Shown: positions 36,106 through 45,331 of the stretch, piece by piece
Layout: every line of letters begins with the position of its first letter
How positions within the stretch are numbered: the first letter of the stretch is position 1
Assembly (NCBI GenBank): GCA_016793465.1
Contig: JAEUJW010000039.1
Span: 372,001 to 436,000, forward strand
Direction of reading: 5' to 3'
DNA from: Myxococcales bacterium
Lineage (GTDB): Bacteria > Myxococcota > Polyangia > Nannocystales > Nannocystaceae
Length of the DNA stretch: 64,000 nt
Notes under the pieces: model-generated
Told to the model about the DNA's origin: nothing
The model's database searches: none
The model's input: the letters and a program-made list of their open reading frames with translations, nothing else
Position numbers and translations under genes: made by a program

Positions 36106-38889
36106 GTGAGCTCGCGGGGGCGCCTTGTCGTCGCGGCGCTGGTGCTGCTGCTCGCCGGCCTCGGCGTCGCCGCGGCCGTGTGGTGGCCGCGCGGCCCGGT
36201 CGCGGGCGGCGGCGTCGCGGGCGTCGGCGCGGGCGAGGGCGGGGCCGGCGGCGCGGAGGCGACCGCGCCGGCCGCGGCGCTGACGCGCATCCGCGGCAAG
36301 GTGCTGCTCGAAGAGCCAGGTCCGAAGGGACAGGGCCCGGGGGACAGGAGATCCGGGACAGGCGCGCGCGCCGAGGGCGGGGACGAGCAGGACGAGGACG
36401 GCTCCGAGGGGCCGGGCGGCGCGGAGGCCGAGGGCGAGGACGAGGGCGGCGAGGCGGCGCGGCCGGGGGAGGAGGTAGTGCTGGTGCCGCCGCCGATCGG
36501 GACCTGCGTGGCGCGGGTGTGGCGGGCGGCGCAGCTGCTGGCGGAGGACGGGTGCGGGGTCGACGGGGGGTTCTTGATCGCGCTGCCGCCGATCGCGGTG
36601 GCGACGCCGGGGACCCAGGCCGAGGTGGTGGTCGAGATGCTGGTGCCCGGGCGCCTGCGCGGGGTGCTGGTGGCGCCGGTGATCGAGGGGGTCGACGTCG
36701 AGCTGCCGACGGTCGCGCTAGGGCCGGCGTCGCAGCTGCACGGGCAGGTGCTGAATCGCAAGGGCGAGCCGATCGCGGGCGTGGAGGTGGCGGCGCTGCC
36801 GGTGCCGCACCTCGGCGAGCCCGAGCCGTGGCGGGTGACGAGCGGGGCGGACGGCGGGTTCGTGCTCGACACGATCCCCGAGGGGCCGATGCGCCTGCGG
36901 GCCACGCACCCGGGGCACGCGCTGACGATCCGCGACGCGTACGCGCCGGAGGCCGGGGTGGTGATCGTGCTCGACGAGCTGCTGGCGCTCGGCGGGGCGG
37001 TGATCGGCGAGCCGGGGCTGGTCGGGCGCGCGCGGGTGCGGCTCGAGGGCTCGTCGCTGTGGCCGCCGCTGGTCGAGCCCGCGGGGGCGGACGGGAGCTT
37101 CGTGTTCCCCGAGCTGATCGACGGGGTCTACGGGCTGGTGGCGACGGTCGAGGCCGAGACGCCGGGACAGCAGGAGTACGCGTCGATCCCGCTCGAGAAC
37201 CTCGGCCCGGGCACGGAGGTCGGGCTGGCGCTGGCGCTGGCGTACCGCATCCCCGTGAAGGTGGTGAGCCCGGACGGCGAGGCGGTGCCGGGGGCGCGGG
37301 TGACGGTCGGGTACGCGAGCGTGGGGCTGTTGCAGCAGGTCGGAGAGACAGGTCCCGACGGACAGGTGGCGATCGGGCCGACGGTGCCGGGGCCGTACGT
37401 GGTGCGCGCGGACGCCGACGGGTACCTGCCGAGCGAGACGCTGACGGTCGACTTGGGCGCGACGCCGCTGTCGGTGCAGACGCTGACGCTGGTGCGGCCG
37501 GGGCGGATCTCCGGCACGGTGGTCGACGAAGAGGGGCACGTGGTGGCCGAGGCGAACATCACCGTCGACGGCGAGGGCGCGGTCTACAGCCCGGGCGAGG
37601 GGGTCAGTCGGGCGGGCACGTTCACGGCGCTGGTGCGCGGCGGGAGCCTCGGGGTGACGCGCGGGGCGGTGCCGCCGATCCCATTGTTTGCGGCCATGGA
37701 GGGCGAGGAGGCGCTCGGGCTCGCGGCCCAGAGCGACGACGGCGGGCACTTCACGCTCGACCTGCTGATGCCGGGCACGTACCGCCTGCGGGCGATGCAC
37801 GGGCTGCACGCGGCGTCGGCGGTGGCGACCGTGCGGCTGGCGCCGGGCGAGGCGGCCGACGGGGTGGTGCTGGTGCTCGGGCGCGGGGTCCACCTGACGG
37901 GCCGGGTCTACGACGGCAACCGCCGGCCGCTGGCGGGCGTGCGGGTCGAGCTCGAGGACGGGTCGGAGGTGCTGACCGACGCGTTCGGGGTGTTCGACGC
38001 GGGCTATCGCCGCGGGCGCGAGCGCCTGGTGCTGCGCGGGGCGGGGCTGGTGCCGGAGGTGGTCGAGGTCGATCTGGGGCGCCAGGACCTGGAGATCGAG
38101 CGGCTGATGCAGCCGGCCGAGGGCGAGGTCCACGGGCGCGTGCGCGACGGCAACGACCGGCCGATCGAGGGCGTGCGCGTGACGCTGACGCCGAACGACG
38201 GGCTGACGCCGACCACGGCGGTGTGGTCCGACGCGCGCGGGCTGTTCGCGCTGACCGACCTGGCCCCGGGCGGGGCCGTGCTCGAGGTGGAGCACCCGGA
38301 CTACGCGCCGGCGTCGCGGCCGCTGCGGGTGGCCCGCCGCGGGGCGGGGGCGGCGGTCGAGCTGCGCATGCTCGAGGGCTGGGATCTGTCGCTGAGCGTG
38401 GTCGCGCGGGGGTCGGGCGAGCCGATCGCGGGGGCGCGGGTCGAGGTCGAGGAGCAGTTGTGGGCGACCGACGCGGAGGGCGACGCGACGGTCCGGCGGC
38501 TGGCCGGGGAGCGGGTCCGGGTGGTGGTGCGCGCGGGCGGCTGGGTCGGGCAGAGCCAGACCGTCGAGCGGCCCGACGGCGGGCAGGCGGCGCTGGTGTT
38601 CGAGCTCGACGAGGCGGCGGGCATGGAGGGAGAGGTCACGGACGAGCGCGGGGAGCCGGTCGGCGGGGCCCGTGTGGTCGTGCGCAGCCGCGACGGACAG
38701 GTGCTCGCGGACACCAGGACCGCGGCCGACGGGCGCTGGTCGGCGCCGGATCTGCCGGAGGGGGACGTGGTGGTCGAGGCGGTGCCGCCGGCGGCGCTGG
38801 CGGCGATCCTCGCGCCTGTGACCGTTGAATCCGATGTGCGGCGCGGGCACGTGACGCGGGAAGTGGATCTGCGGTTCGATCGGTTATGA
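36106..38889 (+). CDS. Membrane-anchored protein with about seven carboxypeptidase-regulatory-like repeats
   Basis: A 927-residue protein with one N-terminal helix (LVVAALVLLLAGLGVAAAVWW, 8-28), an acidic low-complexity segment (about 65-125) and about seven beta-sandwich domains. Each starts with a strand such as LHGQVLNRKGEPIAGVEV, ISGTVVDEEGHVVAEANI, LTGRVYDGNRRPLAGVRV or VHGRVRDGNDRPIEGVRV. These are CarboxypepD_reg-like, typical of cell-surface and export-linked proteins. No enzymatic domain is seen. It starts with GTG one base after ridA. Three GGGACAG motifs exactly 14 bp apart lie in the acidic segment. Confidence 0.85.
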   Translation: MSSRGRLVVAALVLLLAGLGVAAAVWWPRGPVAGGGVAGVGAGEGGAGGAEATAPAAALTRIRGKVLLEEPGPKGQGPGDRRSGTGARAEGGDEQDEDGSEGPGGAEAEGEDEGGEAARPGEEVVLVPPPIGTCVARVWRAAQLLAEDGCGVDGGFLIALPPIAVATPGTQAEVVVEMLVPGRLRGVLVAPVIEGVDVELPTVALGPASQLHGQVLNRKGEPIAGVEVAALPVPHLGEPEPWRVTSGADGGFVLDTIPEGPMRLRATHPGHALTIRDAYAPEAGVVIVLDELLALGGAVIGEPGLVGRARVRLEGSSLWPPLVEPAGADGSFVFPELIDGVYGLVATVEAETPGQQEYASIPLENLGPGTEVGLALALAYRIPVKVVSPDGEAVPGARVTVGYASVGLLQQVGETGPDGQVAIGPTVPGPYVVRADADGYLPSETLTVDLGATPLSVQTLTLVRPGRISGTVVDEEGHVVAEANITVDGEGAVYSPGEGVSRAGTFTALVRGGSLGVTRGAVPPIPLFAAMEGEEALGLAAQSDDGGHFTLDLLMPGTYRLRAMHGLHAASAVATVRLAPGEAADGVVLVLGRGVHLTGRVYDGNRRPLAGVRVELEDGSEVLTDAFGVFDAGYRRGRERLVLRGAGLVPEVVEVDLGRQDLEIERLMQPAEGEVHGRVRDGNDRPIEGVRVTLTPNDGLTPTTAVWSDARGLFALTDLAPGGAVLEVEHPDYAPASRPLRVARRGAGAAVELRMLEGWDLSLSVVARGSGEPIAGARVEVEEQLWATDAEGDATVRRLAGERVRVVVRAGGWVGQSQTVERPDGGQAALVFELDEAAGMEGEVTDERGEPVGGARVVVRSRDGQVLADTRTAADGRWSAPDLPEGDVVVEAVPPAALAAILAPVTVESDVRRGHVTREVDLRFDRL
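36327..36368 (+). repeat. Three GGGACAG motifs at 14-bp spacing, in frame
   Basis: GGGACAG occurs at 36327, 36341 and 36355. Fourteen is not a multiple of three, so the motif is read in three different frames; selection on the protein cannot explain the regular spacing. Confidence 0.7.
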
Positions 38890-38895
38890 TCGCCG

Positions 38896-38916
38896 CGCCC
38901 GGCCGGCGGCCGGGCG
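38896..38916. terminator. GC-rich palindrome after the repeat-protein gene
   Basis: Perfect 10-bp arms CGCCCGGCCG and CGGCCGGGCG flank a single G, seven bases after the stop at 38889. No T-run follows. It may end transcription or cap the 3' end; it also lies 17 bases before the next gene. Confidence 0.45.
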
Positions 38917-38932
38917 GGAAAGACTGTTCGTC

Positions 38933-39466
38933 ATGCAATCGTTCATCCATCGTCTCCCGACTTTCGCGGGTCTCTCCCTCGTGCTCGTGCTGGCCGCCTG
39001 CGGCGGCGAGCAGAAGCCCTCCGCCGCCGACGCGAAGGTGCCGGAGAAGACGGCGACGCCGCCGGTCGCGAAGTCCGACGCGCCCGACAACAAGGTGAAG
39101 GTGGTCGAGGGCCAGAACCCGAGCGAGGACCGCTACGCGCTCGAGGTGGTCCCGCCCGAGGGCAAGGTCGGCCAGGAGGGCACGGTCATGGTCAAGGTGG
39201 TGCCGAAGGCGCCGTGGCACATGAACCTCGACTTCCCGACCACGCTGGCGGTCAAGGCCCCCGACGGGGTGCGCGTGGCCAAGGAGGAGCAGAACAAGGC
39301 CGACGCGCTGAAGCTCGACGACAAGTCGGCGGAGTTCGCGGTGAAGTTCACGCCGTCGGCGGCCGGCGAGCAGTCGTTCACCGGCAAGTTCAAGTTCGCG
39401 GTCTGCCAGGACGAGGCCTGCTCCCCGGTCACCGAGGAGCTGGCGTTCCGCGTGGCCGTGAAGTAA
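38933..39466 (+). CDS. Lipoprotein with DsbD-alpha-like domain
   Basis: A 177-residue lipoprotein, lipobox VLAAC (Cys23). After a Lys/Ala-rich linker, residues about 65-177 form an immunoglobulin-like domain with ALEVVPPEGKVGQEGTVMVKVVPKAPWHMN and FKFAVCQDEACSPVTEELAFRV. Two Cys residues four apart (CQDEAC) near the C-terminus recall the thiol pair of the DsbD N-terminal domain, but the match is partial. It may take part in periplasmic thiol exchange; no DsbD membrane domain is adjacent. prkA begins 33 bases downstream. Confidence 0.75.
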   Translation: MQSFIHRLPTFAGLSLVLVLAACGGEQKPSAADAKVPEKTATPPVAKSDAPDNKVKVVEGQNPSEDRYALEVVPPEGKVGQEGTVMVKVVPKAPWHMNLDFPTTLAVKAPDGVRVAKEEQNKADALKLDDKSAEFAVKFTPSAAGEQSFTGKFKFAVCQDEACSPVTEELAFRVAVK

Positions 39467-39491
39467 CCGCCCGATCACGGGCAACGGGCGG
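39467..39491 (+). promoter_or_regulatory. Hairpin reaching into the prkA ribosome binding site
   Basis: Arms CCGCCCG (39467-39473) and CGGGCGG (39485-39491) form a stem with an 11-base loop. The right arm covers the first two bases of GGGAGG (39490-39495), the Shine-Dalgarno of prkA. It could limit prkA translation; this is inference only. Confidence 0.3.
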
Positions 39492-39499
39492 GAGGGGCG

Positions 39500-41905
39500 A
39501 TGCAGGACGAGCGGAGCGCCAGGGCGCGTATCGAACAGCTGGCGACGGCGGTGGCGGACGACTTCGAGTCGACCCGCCGCGTGCTGTCGTTCGACGAGTG
39601 GTTCGAGCTGCTGTGCCAGGCGCCGCACGTGCACGCGCGCAACGCGGCGCAGTACGTCCGCGACTGCTTCGACTTCTACGAGCGCCGCGACGTGCGCATC
39701 CCGAGCGGCAAGGTCTCGCGCTTCAAGCTGTTCGACTGCGCGTTCTCCCCCGACGATCCGACCGGCACCGGCGCGGCGCGGCGCTCGGTCGGGCCGGAGT
39801 TCGGCAGCGACACGGCGGCGCGGCTGGTCGGCCAGGAGCTGGCGCAGAACGCCTTCTACGAGGCGCTCGACGGGTTCGTGCGCATCGGCCGGGTCAACAA
39901 GCTGCTCTTGCTGCACGGGCCCAACGGGTCGGCCAAGACGACCTTCCTCGACGCGATCATGCGCGCGCTCGAGGCCTACTCGCAGACCGACGGCGGGGCG
40001 CTGTACCGCTTCTCGTGGGTGTTCCCCAGCAAGACGGCGCGCTCCGGCGGCATCGGCTTCGGGGCGTCGGCGTGGGCGGGCGACGAGGTGCAGGAGGCGA
40101 CCTACGCCCGCCTCAGCGCCGAGGCCGTCGACGCCAAGCTGAGCGACGAGAACAAGGACCCGCCGCTGTACCTGCTGCCGCTGGCGATGCGCGAGCGGCT
40201 GCTGGCCGACATCCTGAGCACGGCCCGCGGACGCGGCGAAGAGCGGGCGCTGAAGGAGTTCGTGCTCAGCGAGGCGATGCTGCGCGGCGACCTGACCCAG
40301 CGCAACCGGCGGATCTTCGACGCGCTGCTCGGCAGCTACCAGGGCGACCTGCGCAAGGTGTACCAGCACGTGCAGGTCGAGCGGCTGTTCCTCAGCCGGC
40401 ACTACCGCGCCGGGCTGGTGACGGTCGAGCCCAAGCAGACGGTCGACGCGCGCAGCTTCCCGGTCACCGGCGAGCGGGCGTACTCGTCGCTGCCGCCGGG
40501 CGTCGGCGGGCAGGTGCTGTACGCCTGCCAGGGCGACCTCGTCGACGCGAACCGCGGCATGATCCACTTCAGCGACCTGCTGAAGCGGCCCTACGAGCAC
40601 TACAAGTACCTGCTGACGGCCACCGAGTCCGGGGCGGTGGCCCTCGACCACGTGGTGCTGGGGCTCGACATGGTGTTCGCCGGCTCGGCGAACGATTTAA
40701 ACCTGCTCGAGTTCAGGGCGCTGCGCTCGGGCGAGTACCAGAGCCTGCGCGGGCGGCTCGAGCTGATCCCGGTGCCGTACCTGCTCGACTACAGGGTCGA
40801 GCGCAAGGTCTATCAGGAGCAGGTCGGCGACGTGCTGCGGGGCATCCACATCGCGCCGCACGTGCCGCGGATCCTGGCGCTGTGGGGGGTGATGACGCGG
40901 CTGCGGCCGCCGAACGTCGGCGACTACGCGGCCAAGCTGCAGCCGGTGCTGACGCGCCTGACGCCGCTCGAGAAGGCGGACCTGTACGCGTACGGGCGCG
41001 TGCCGGCGGGGCTCACGTCGGACGAGGCGCGCGAGCTGCTGGCGGCCGTGCCGGCCATGCATCAGGAGCGCTACCAGCAGGCGATGGTCAAGGCCGAGAG
41101 CGGCGACTCGATCCTGCTCGGCGACTACGAGGGCAGCTTCGGGGCGAGCGTGCGCGACCTGAAGCGGGTGCTGCTGGCGGCGGCGTCCGAGCCCGGGACG
41201 CGCTGCGTGACGGTGCCGCGGATCTTCAAGGAGCTGCGCAAGTTCATGGCCGACAGCGTGAACCACCGCTGGATGCTGCTGCCGAGGGCGGGCGCGGGCT
41301 TCCACGCGCTTGACGGCGAGGCCAGCATCTCGCAGGCGGTGTGGAGCCGCTGGCTCGACCTGTCCGACTGGGAGGTCCGCGAGGCGATGGGCCTGGTCGA
41401 CGAGTCGCGCTACCTCGAGCTGTTCAAAAAATACGTCAAGCACGTGTCGCACCACCTGAAGCGCGAGCGGATGTTCGACCCGGTGACCGGCGACCTGCGC
41501 GACCCCGACGAGAAGTTCATGCAGGGGCTCGAGAAGACGATGGACCCCAAGGCGGGGCCGCAGTTCCGGGCCGACGTGCTGTCGCGGGTCGGGGCGTGGG
41601 CGCTGAGCCACCCCGACGAGGAGCCGGCGTACGCCGAGATCTTCGCCGACTACTTCGGGCGGCTGCGCGAGGACTACTACCGCCAGCAGAAGGCGGTGGT
41701 CGGGCGGGGGATCCAGCGCATGCTCGAGCTGCTGGCCGACGATCCGCGCTCGAAGAACCCGCTGGCCCCGCAGGAGGAGCAGGCGGCCCGGCACGCGCTC
41801 GATGTGCTGCTCGGGCACTGCGACGAGCCGACGGCCCGCAAGGAGCGGCACACCCGCGAGACGCTGCGCGACACGCTGGTGCAGCTGTCGAAGCAGCGCT
41901 ACTAG
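39500..41905 (+). CDS. prkA: PrkA-family AAA+ protein
   Basis: An 801-residue protein, longer than the usual PrkA of about 640. VGQELAQNAFYEAL leads into Walker A HGPNGSAKTTFL (K146). The central region has LPPGVGGQVLYACQGDL, DANRGMIHFSDLLKRPYEHYKYLL and VFAGSANDLNLLEFRA; the C-terminal helical domain has VTVPRIFKELRKFMADSVNHRWM and FDPVTGDLRDPDEKFM. PrkA was described as a serine kinase and later as an ATP-dependent protease; both assignments come from other bacteria. GGGAGG five bases before the ATG fixes the start. The usual partners YeaH and SpoVR are not in the window. Confidence 0.9.
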   Translation: MQDERSARARIEQLATAVADDFESTRRVLSFDEWFELLCQAPHVHARNAAQYVRDCFDFYERRDVRIPSGKVSRFKLFDCAFSPDDPTGTGAARRSVGPEFGSDTAARLVGQELAQNAFYEALDGFVRIGRVNKLLLLHGPNGSAKTTFLDAIMRALEAYSQTDGGALYRFSWVFPSKTARSGGIGFGASAWAGDEVQEATYARLSAEAVDAKLSDENKDPPLYLLPLAMRERLLADILSTARGRGEERALKEFVLSEAMLRGDLTQRNRRIFDALLGSYQGDLRKVYQHVQVERLFLSRHYRAGLVTVEPKQTVDARSFPVTGERAYSSLPPGVGGQVLYACQGDLVDANRGMIHFSDLLKRPYEHYKYLLTATESGAVALDHVVLGLDMVFAGSANDLNLLEFRALRSGEYQSLRGRLELIPVPYLLDYRVERKVYQEQVGDVLRGIHIAPHVPRILALWGVMTRLRPPNVGDYAAKLQPVLTRLTPLEKADLYAYGRVPAGLTSDEARELLAAVPAMHQERYQQAMVKAESGDSILLGDYEGSFGASVRDLKRVLLAAASEPGTRCVTVPRIFKELRKFMADSVNHRWMLLPRAGAGFHALDGEASISQAVWSRWLDLSDWEVREAMGLVDESRYLELFKKYVKHVSHHLKRERMFDPVTGDLRDPDEKFMQGLEKTMDPKAGPQFRADVLSRVGAWALSHPDEEPAYAEIFADYFGRLREDYYRQQKAVVGRGIQRMLELLADDPRSKNPLAPQEEQAARHALDVLLGHCDEPTARKERHTRETLRDTLVQLSKQRY

Positions 41906-42112
41906 ACCGGCGGTTCGCGGGCCTGCTCGCCGGGACGCGGGCGGTCGATGCAGGTGCGACGAATGGGCCGGCGGCGCGGTGTGGGCCGCGATGCGACAAG
42001 CGTGGCGGTCGGCGCCGGGCGCGGGCGAGCGCGCGGGGGCCGGGTCTGCGGGGCTTGCAGGCCTCACGACGACGCGGCCGGGCCGGTCTATGCTCGTGCG
42101 GCGGAGGTGGCG

Positions 42113-43174
42113 ATGCGGCGAACGAGCGTGGGGGGCGGCGTTGCGGGGACGATGCTGCTGGGCGGCTGCCTCGGGCTGAACCCCGCGTGGATGTCGTCGG
42201 GCGGGACCACCGAGGCGGAGGCGTCGACGACCGCGGTGGTGCCGACGACGACGGCGGACGCGACGACGACGGCGACTACGAATGATGTGCCGACGACGGG
42301 CGGGTCGCTGTCGGGGTCGGGGACCGGAGACGAGTCGTCGAGCGGGGCGCACACGACGGGTGCGCTGGTCACGTCGACGACCGCGACGACGGGGGACGAG
42401 ACGACGGGCGGGCCGCCGGCGAAGGTGTGCACGGGCAGCGAGACGCTCCCGGTGGAGCTCGCGGCCAACCGGATCGAGGACGCGGGGCTGGCCCCGATGT
42501 CGCTGGTGCCGTGCGCGTGGCCGGGGACGTGCGAGACGCTGAACTTCGGGTCGACCGAGTACTTTCGCATGGTCGCGACGCCGGAGCTCGGCAGGACGGT
42601 GGGGCTGTTCCGCTTCAACGTGGGCGCGCTCGACGAGTGGGTGGCGAACACGGGGCACGAGCCGGAGGACCTGCTCGGGTTCGAGTTCGAGCTGGTGATC
42701 TACGAGCCGCGCGACCTGCCGGCCGCGGACGCGACGTTTCAGATCGACGCGCCGGCGCAGCTCAACGCCGACTTCCCCGAGGGCAAGGGCACGGAGGACG
42801 TGGCGGGCGACGGCGAGTCGAGCGGGGCGTGCAAGACGCGCGAGCAGCAGTCCTGCGTGGCGTGGGCCGAGGGGCTCTACCCCGCCGAGACGAGCGTGAA
42901 GCTCGGGACGATCGAGGTGACGGCCGCGGCGGTGCAGATGCACGACTACGACGGCGCGAACAACGGCGTGTACCACGCGAAGCTGCGCAGCTCGCTGCTG
43001 CCGGCGAAGACGATCCGCGAGGTCACCGGCGACGGGCCGCCGACGTTCCTGGTGACGCTGGCGACGCCGCGCGGGATGGCGCCGGAGGAGGAGATCGGGA
43101 TCAAATTTCAGGAGTCGCCGGAGCCCGACCCGGCGCTGCACGCGGTGCTGTGCACCGAGTACGGCGGCGGATGA
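42113..43174 (+). CDS. Lipoprotein with Thr/Ser-rich linker and DNRLRE-like domain
   Basis: A 353-residue lipoprotein, lipobox LLGGC (Cys20). About 85 residues of Thr/Ser/Gly linker precede a domain from TLPVELAANRIEDAGL that includes FRMVATPELGRTVGLFRFNVGALDEWV and ELVIYEPRDLP. This recalls DNRLRE-type adhesive beta-sandwich domains of surface proteins, with low certainty. GGAGG five bases before ATG 42113 fixes the start, and TATGCT at 42089-42094 is a good -10 candidate. The upstream in-frame extension is Arg-rich and would hide the signal peptide. Confidence 0.78.
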   Translation: MRRTSVGGGVAGTMLLGGCLGLNPAWMSSGGTTEAEASTTAVVPTTTADATTTATTNDVPTTGGSLSGSGTGDESSSGAHTTGALVTSTTATTGDETTGGPPAKVCTGSETLPVELAANRIEDAGLAPMSLVPCAWPGTCETLNFGSTEYFRMVATPELGRTVGLFRFNVGALDEWVANTGHEPEDLLGFEFELVIYEPRDLPAADATFQIDAPAQLNADFPEGKGTEDVAGDGESSGACKTREQQSCVAWAEGLYPAETSVKLGTIEVTAAAVQMHDYDGANNGVYHAKLRSSLLPAKTIREVTGDGPPTFLVTLATPRGMAPEEEIGIKFQESPEPDPALHAVLCTEYGGG

Positions 43175-43318
43175 GCGCGTAGCGGCGAGCGTGGGCGAGC
43201 CGCAGCCTCACGCCGGTGACCGCGGGTTGCGAGCGGCGGGGGGCCATTCGCGGGGCGCTCGCCGGAGCTCGGCCCGCGTGCGGGGGAGTCGCGCGCGGCC
43301 GGAGCGGCGGGCCGGTGC

Positions 43319-45331
43319 TCAGGGGCGGGCGGCGCCTGGCGGCTTCGCGGACTTCGAATCGGTAGGCTTCGTGGCGCCGGGCTTGGCGGGCTCGCTCGGC
43401 TTCGACGAGCTGGTCTTTGGGGCAGGGGCGGCGGGCTTCTCGGCGGGGCCGGTGGGCTTCGACGCGGCGCTTGCGGGCTTGGCGGCGGGCTTCTCGGCGG
43501 GCTTCGACGCAGTGGCGCCGGGCGAGCCGGCCGCGTCGGGGTTGGCCTGCGGGGGGCGGGTCTTGCGGGTCGGTTTGGCCGGGGCGGACGGGCTGGTCTT
43601 CGGGTCAGGTTCGATCGGCGCGGCGGCGTCGGCGGGTTCGGCCGGCGGGGCGTCGGGCGCGGGCTCCGACGGGGGCTCGGCGGCGGGGTCGGTCGGCTCG
43701 GCGGGCGTCAGCGGGAGCTCGGGCGGGGCCGGGGGCGCGGGCGCCGGGACGACGGGGAAGACCTTCGACTCGGCGCCGAGCACGTGCTCGAGCACCAGGG
43801 GCTCGCCGGTCTTGCGGGTGGCGCGGAGCACGACGACGACGCGCAGGTCGGCGCTCGCCTGCGGCAGGCCGGCGACGCGGCCGCGCACGCCGGGGGTGAG
43901 GCGGACCTTCTGACGGATCGTGCGCACGCCCTCGGGGTCCTGGGTGAACACCAGGACCTCGGGGTTCTGCAGGTCGGCGGCGGCCGCGAGGTCGAGGCGA
44001 CCGGCGGCGGCGTCGTAGTGGAGCTCCGGCCAGGCCGGCCACACCCAGTCGATCAGCGAGCGGGTGGCGTCGATGGCCCGCGGGATCAGCTGGGCGAACT
44101 GCTCGCGGTAGACCGCCTCGTCGATGTAGCAGCGGATCCGTCCCTCGGCGTCGGTGTCGAAGGCGGCGAGCGGGCGGCCGGTCGACGTCTTCAGGTAGCC
44201 GCGCACGCCGGGCCAGGGGCTGAGCTGCGCGCCCTCGAGCTCGCCGGGGTCGAGGTCGGCGCCGGCGAGCAGGCGGGCGGCGGCCTCGGCCGGCCCGAGG
44301 CCGTGGTCGAGGTGCTGCGCGGGCGGGACGGTGCGCTCGCTGAGGAAGCGCCGGCCGGTGAACACGGCGAGGCCCTCGTAGCCGGGGTCGTCGCCGGCGG
44401 CGGCGTGGCCGAGGAAGTGCTCGCGCAGGCCGGGGGTCAGCGCCGAGCCGCGGGCGCCGAGGCCGGCGGCCGACGGCAGGTCGTGGCGGCGGAACGACAG
44501 GCGCGCGAGCTCGTTGAACGGCAGGCCGCGATCGCCGGCCGCGTCGGACAGGGCGCTGAAGAACGCGGTGACGTCGCCGCGGGCGTGGGCCGGGACCGAC
44601 ATGTCCTGAAGGACATGCAGCAGGGCGCCGACGCCGACGAGCGCCATCGCGAGGTGGTGGTCGCGGGCCCGCGGATCGGCCAGGGTGGACGCGAGCTCGA
44701 GGTGGCGGAAGGTGGCCGGCGGGGCCAGCGGATCGGCGGCGTCGGCCAGCCAGGCGATCGCCGAGGGGCCGGTGCCGGCGAAGCTGGTGCCGGTGACGTA
44801 GCCGGCCAGCGAGCTGCCGTTGCTGCGGTACTGGCGGGCGCGCAGCAGCAGCGGGCGCTGCTGCGGGTCGTCGAACGCGAGGGCGGCGGGGTCGCGGCGA
44901 TCGACGAAGTGGTGCACGGCGCGCGCGCTCGGCACGAGCTCGGCGACGGCGCCGAGGTGGATCCACTGCACGGCCGGCATCTCCCACACGTCGCCCTGCA
45001 CGCAGTAGAGCTGGGTGGTCGGCGGGGCCTTGGGTCCGGGGCAGGCGCCGGGGCCACCGAGCGGCTGCACGCCGGCGCCGCTGTGGCTGCGCCCCAGGGC
45101 CTCGCTGAGGAAGCGCCGCTCGGACGGTTTGAGGCGGGCAGGGTCGACGCGCAGGGGGGTGAACAGGCCGCGCTGCAGCTCGCTGGCGGCCATCCAGCGC
45201 AGGTGCAGGGCGCTGGCCTGGACGGCGCGGTCGATCATGCCGAGGTGGGTGGTCGACGGGTCCCAGGCGCGGGCGGTCTGCGGGGTCGCGAGGCCGAGCG
45301 CGAGCGCGAGGGCGAGGCGGCGGAGCATCAT
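43319..45331 (-). CDS. Secreted zinc-dependent phospholipase C / P1-nuclease-like protein
   Basis: A 670-residue protein with a signal peptide ending ARAWD; the mature N-terminal Trp is typical of the phospholipase C/P1 nuclease fold, where it binds zinc. The domain (about 22-400) has VHHFVDRRDPA and HVLQDMSVPAHARGDVTAFF near residue 243, giving the His/Asp metal ligands of the family. The last 150 residues are Pro/Ala/Lys/Ser-rich and disordered, perhaps binding the surface. The substrate could be a phospholipid or a nucleic acid. Its ATG overlaps the stop of the lipoprotein gene upstream (ATGA, 45328-45331). Confidence 0.8.
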   Translation of the reverse strand: MMLRRLALALALGLATPQTARAWDPSTTHLGMIDRAVQASALHLRWMAASELQRGLFTPLRVDPARLKPSERRFLSEALGRSHSGAGVQPLGGPGACPGPKAPPTTQLYCVQGDVWEMPAVQWIHLGAVAELVPSARAVHHFVDRRDPAALAFDDPQQRPLLLRARQYRSNGSSLAGYVTGTSFAGTGPSAIAWLADAADPLAPPATFRHLELASTLADPRARDHHLAMALVGVGALLHVLQDMSVPAHARGDVTAFFSALSDAAGDRGLPFNELARLSFRRHDLPSAAGLGARGSALTPGLREHFLGHAAAGDDPGYEGLAVFTGRRFLSERTVPPAQHLDHGLGPAEAAARLLAGADLDPGELEGAQLSPWPGVRGYLKTSTGRPLAAFDTDAEGRIRCYIDEAVYREQFAQLIPRAIDATRSLIDWVWPAWPELHYDAAAGRLDLAAAADLQNPEVLVFTQDPEGVRTIRQKVRLTPGVRGRVAGLPQASADLRVVVVLRATRKTGEPLVLEHVLGAESKVFPVVPAPAPPAPPELPLTPAEPTDPAAEPPSEPAPDAPPAEPADAAAPIEPDPKTSPSAPAKPTRKTRPPQANPDAAGSPGATASKPAEKPAAKPASAASKPTGPAEKPAAPAPKTSSSKPSEPAKPGATKPTDSKSAKPPGAARP

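Noticed and set aside
44597..44617. ACATGTCC/GGACATG palindrome inside the phospholipase-like gene as a member of the palindrome family
   Set aside because: It codes the conserved HVLQDMSVPAH active-site segment, so the bases are explained by the protein.
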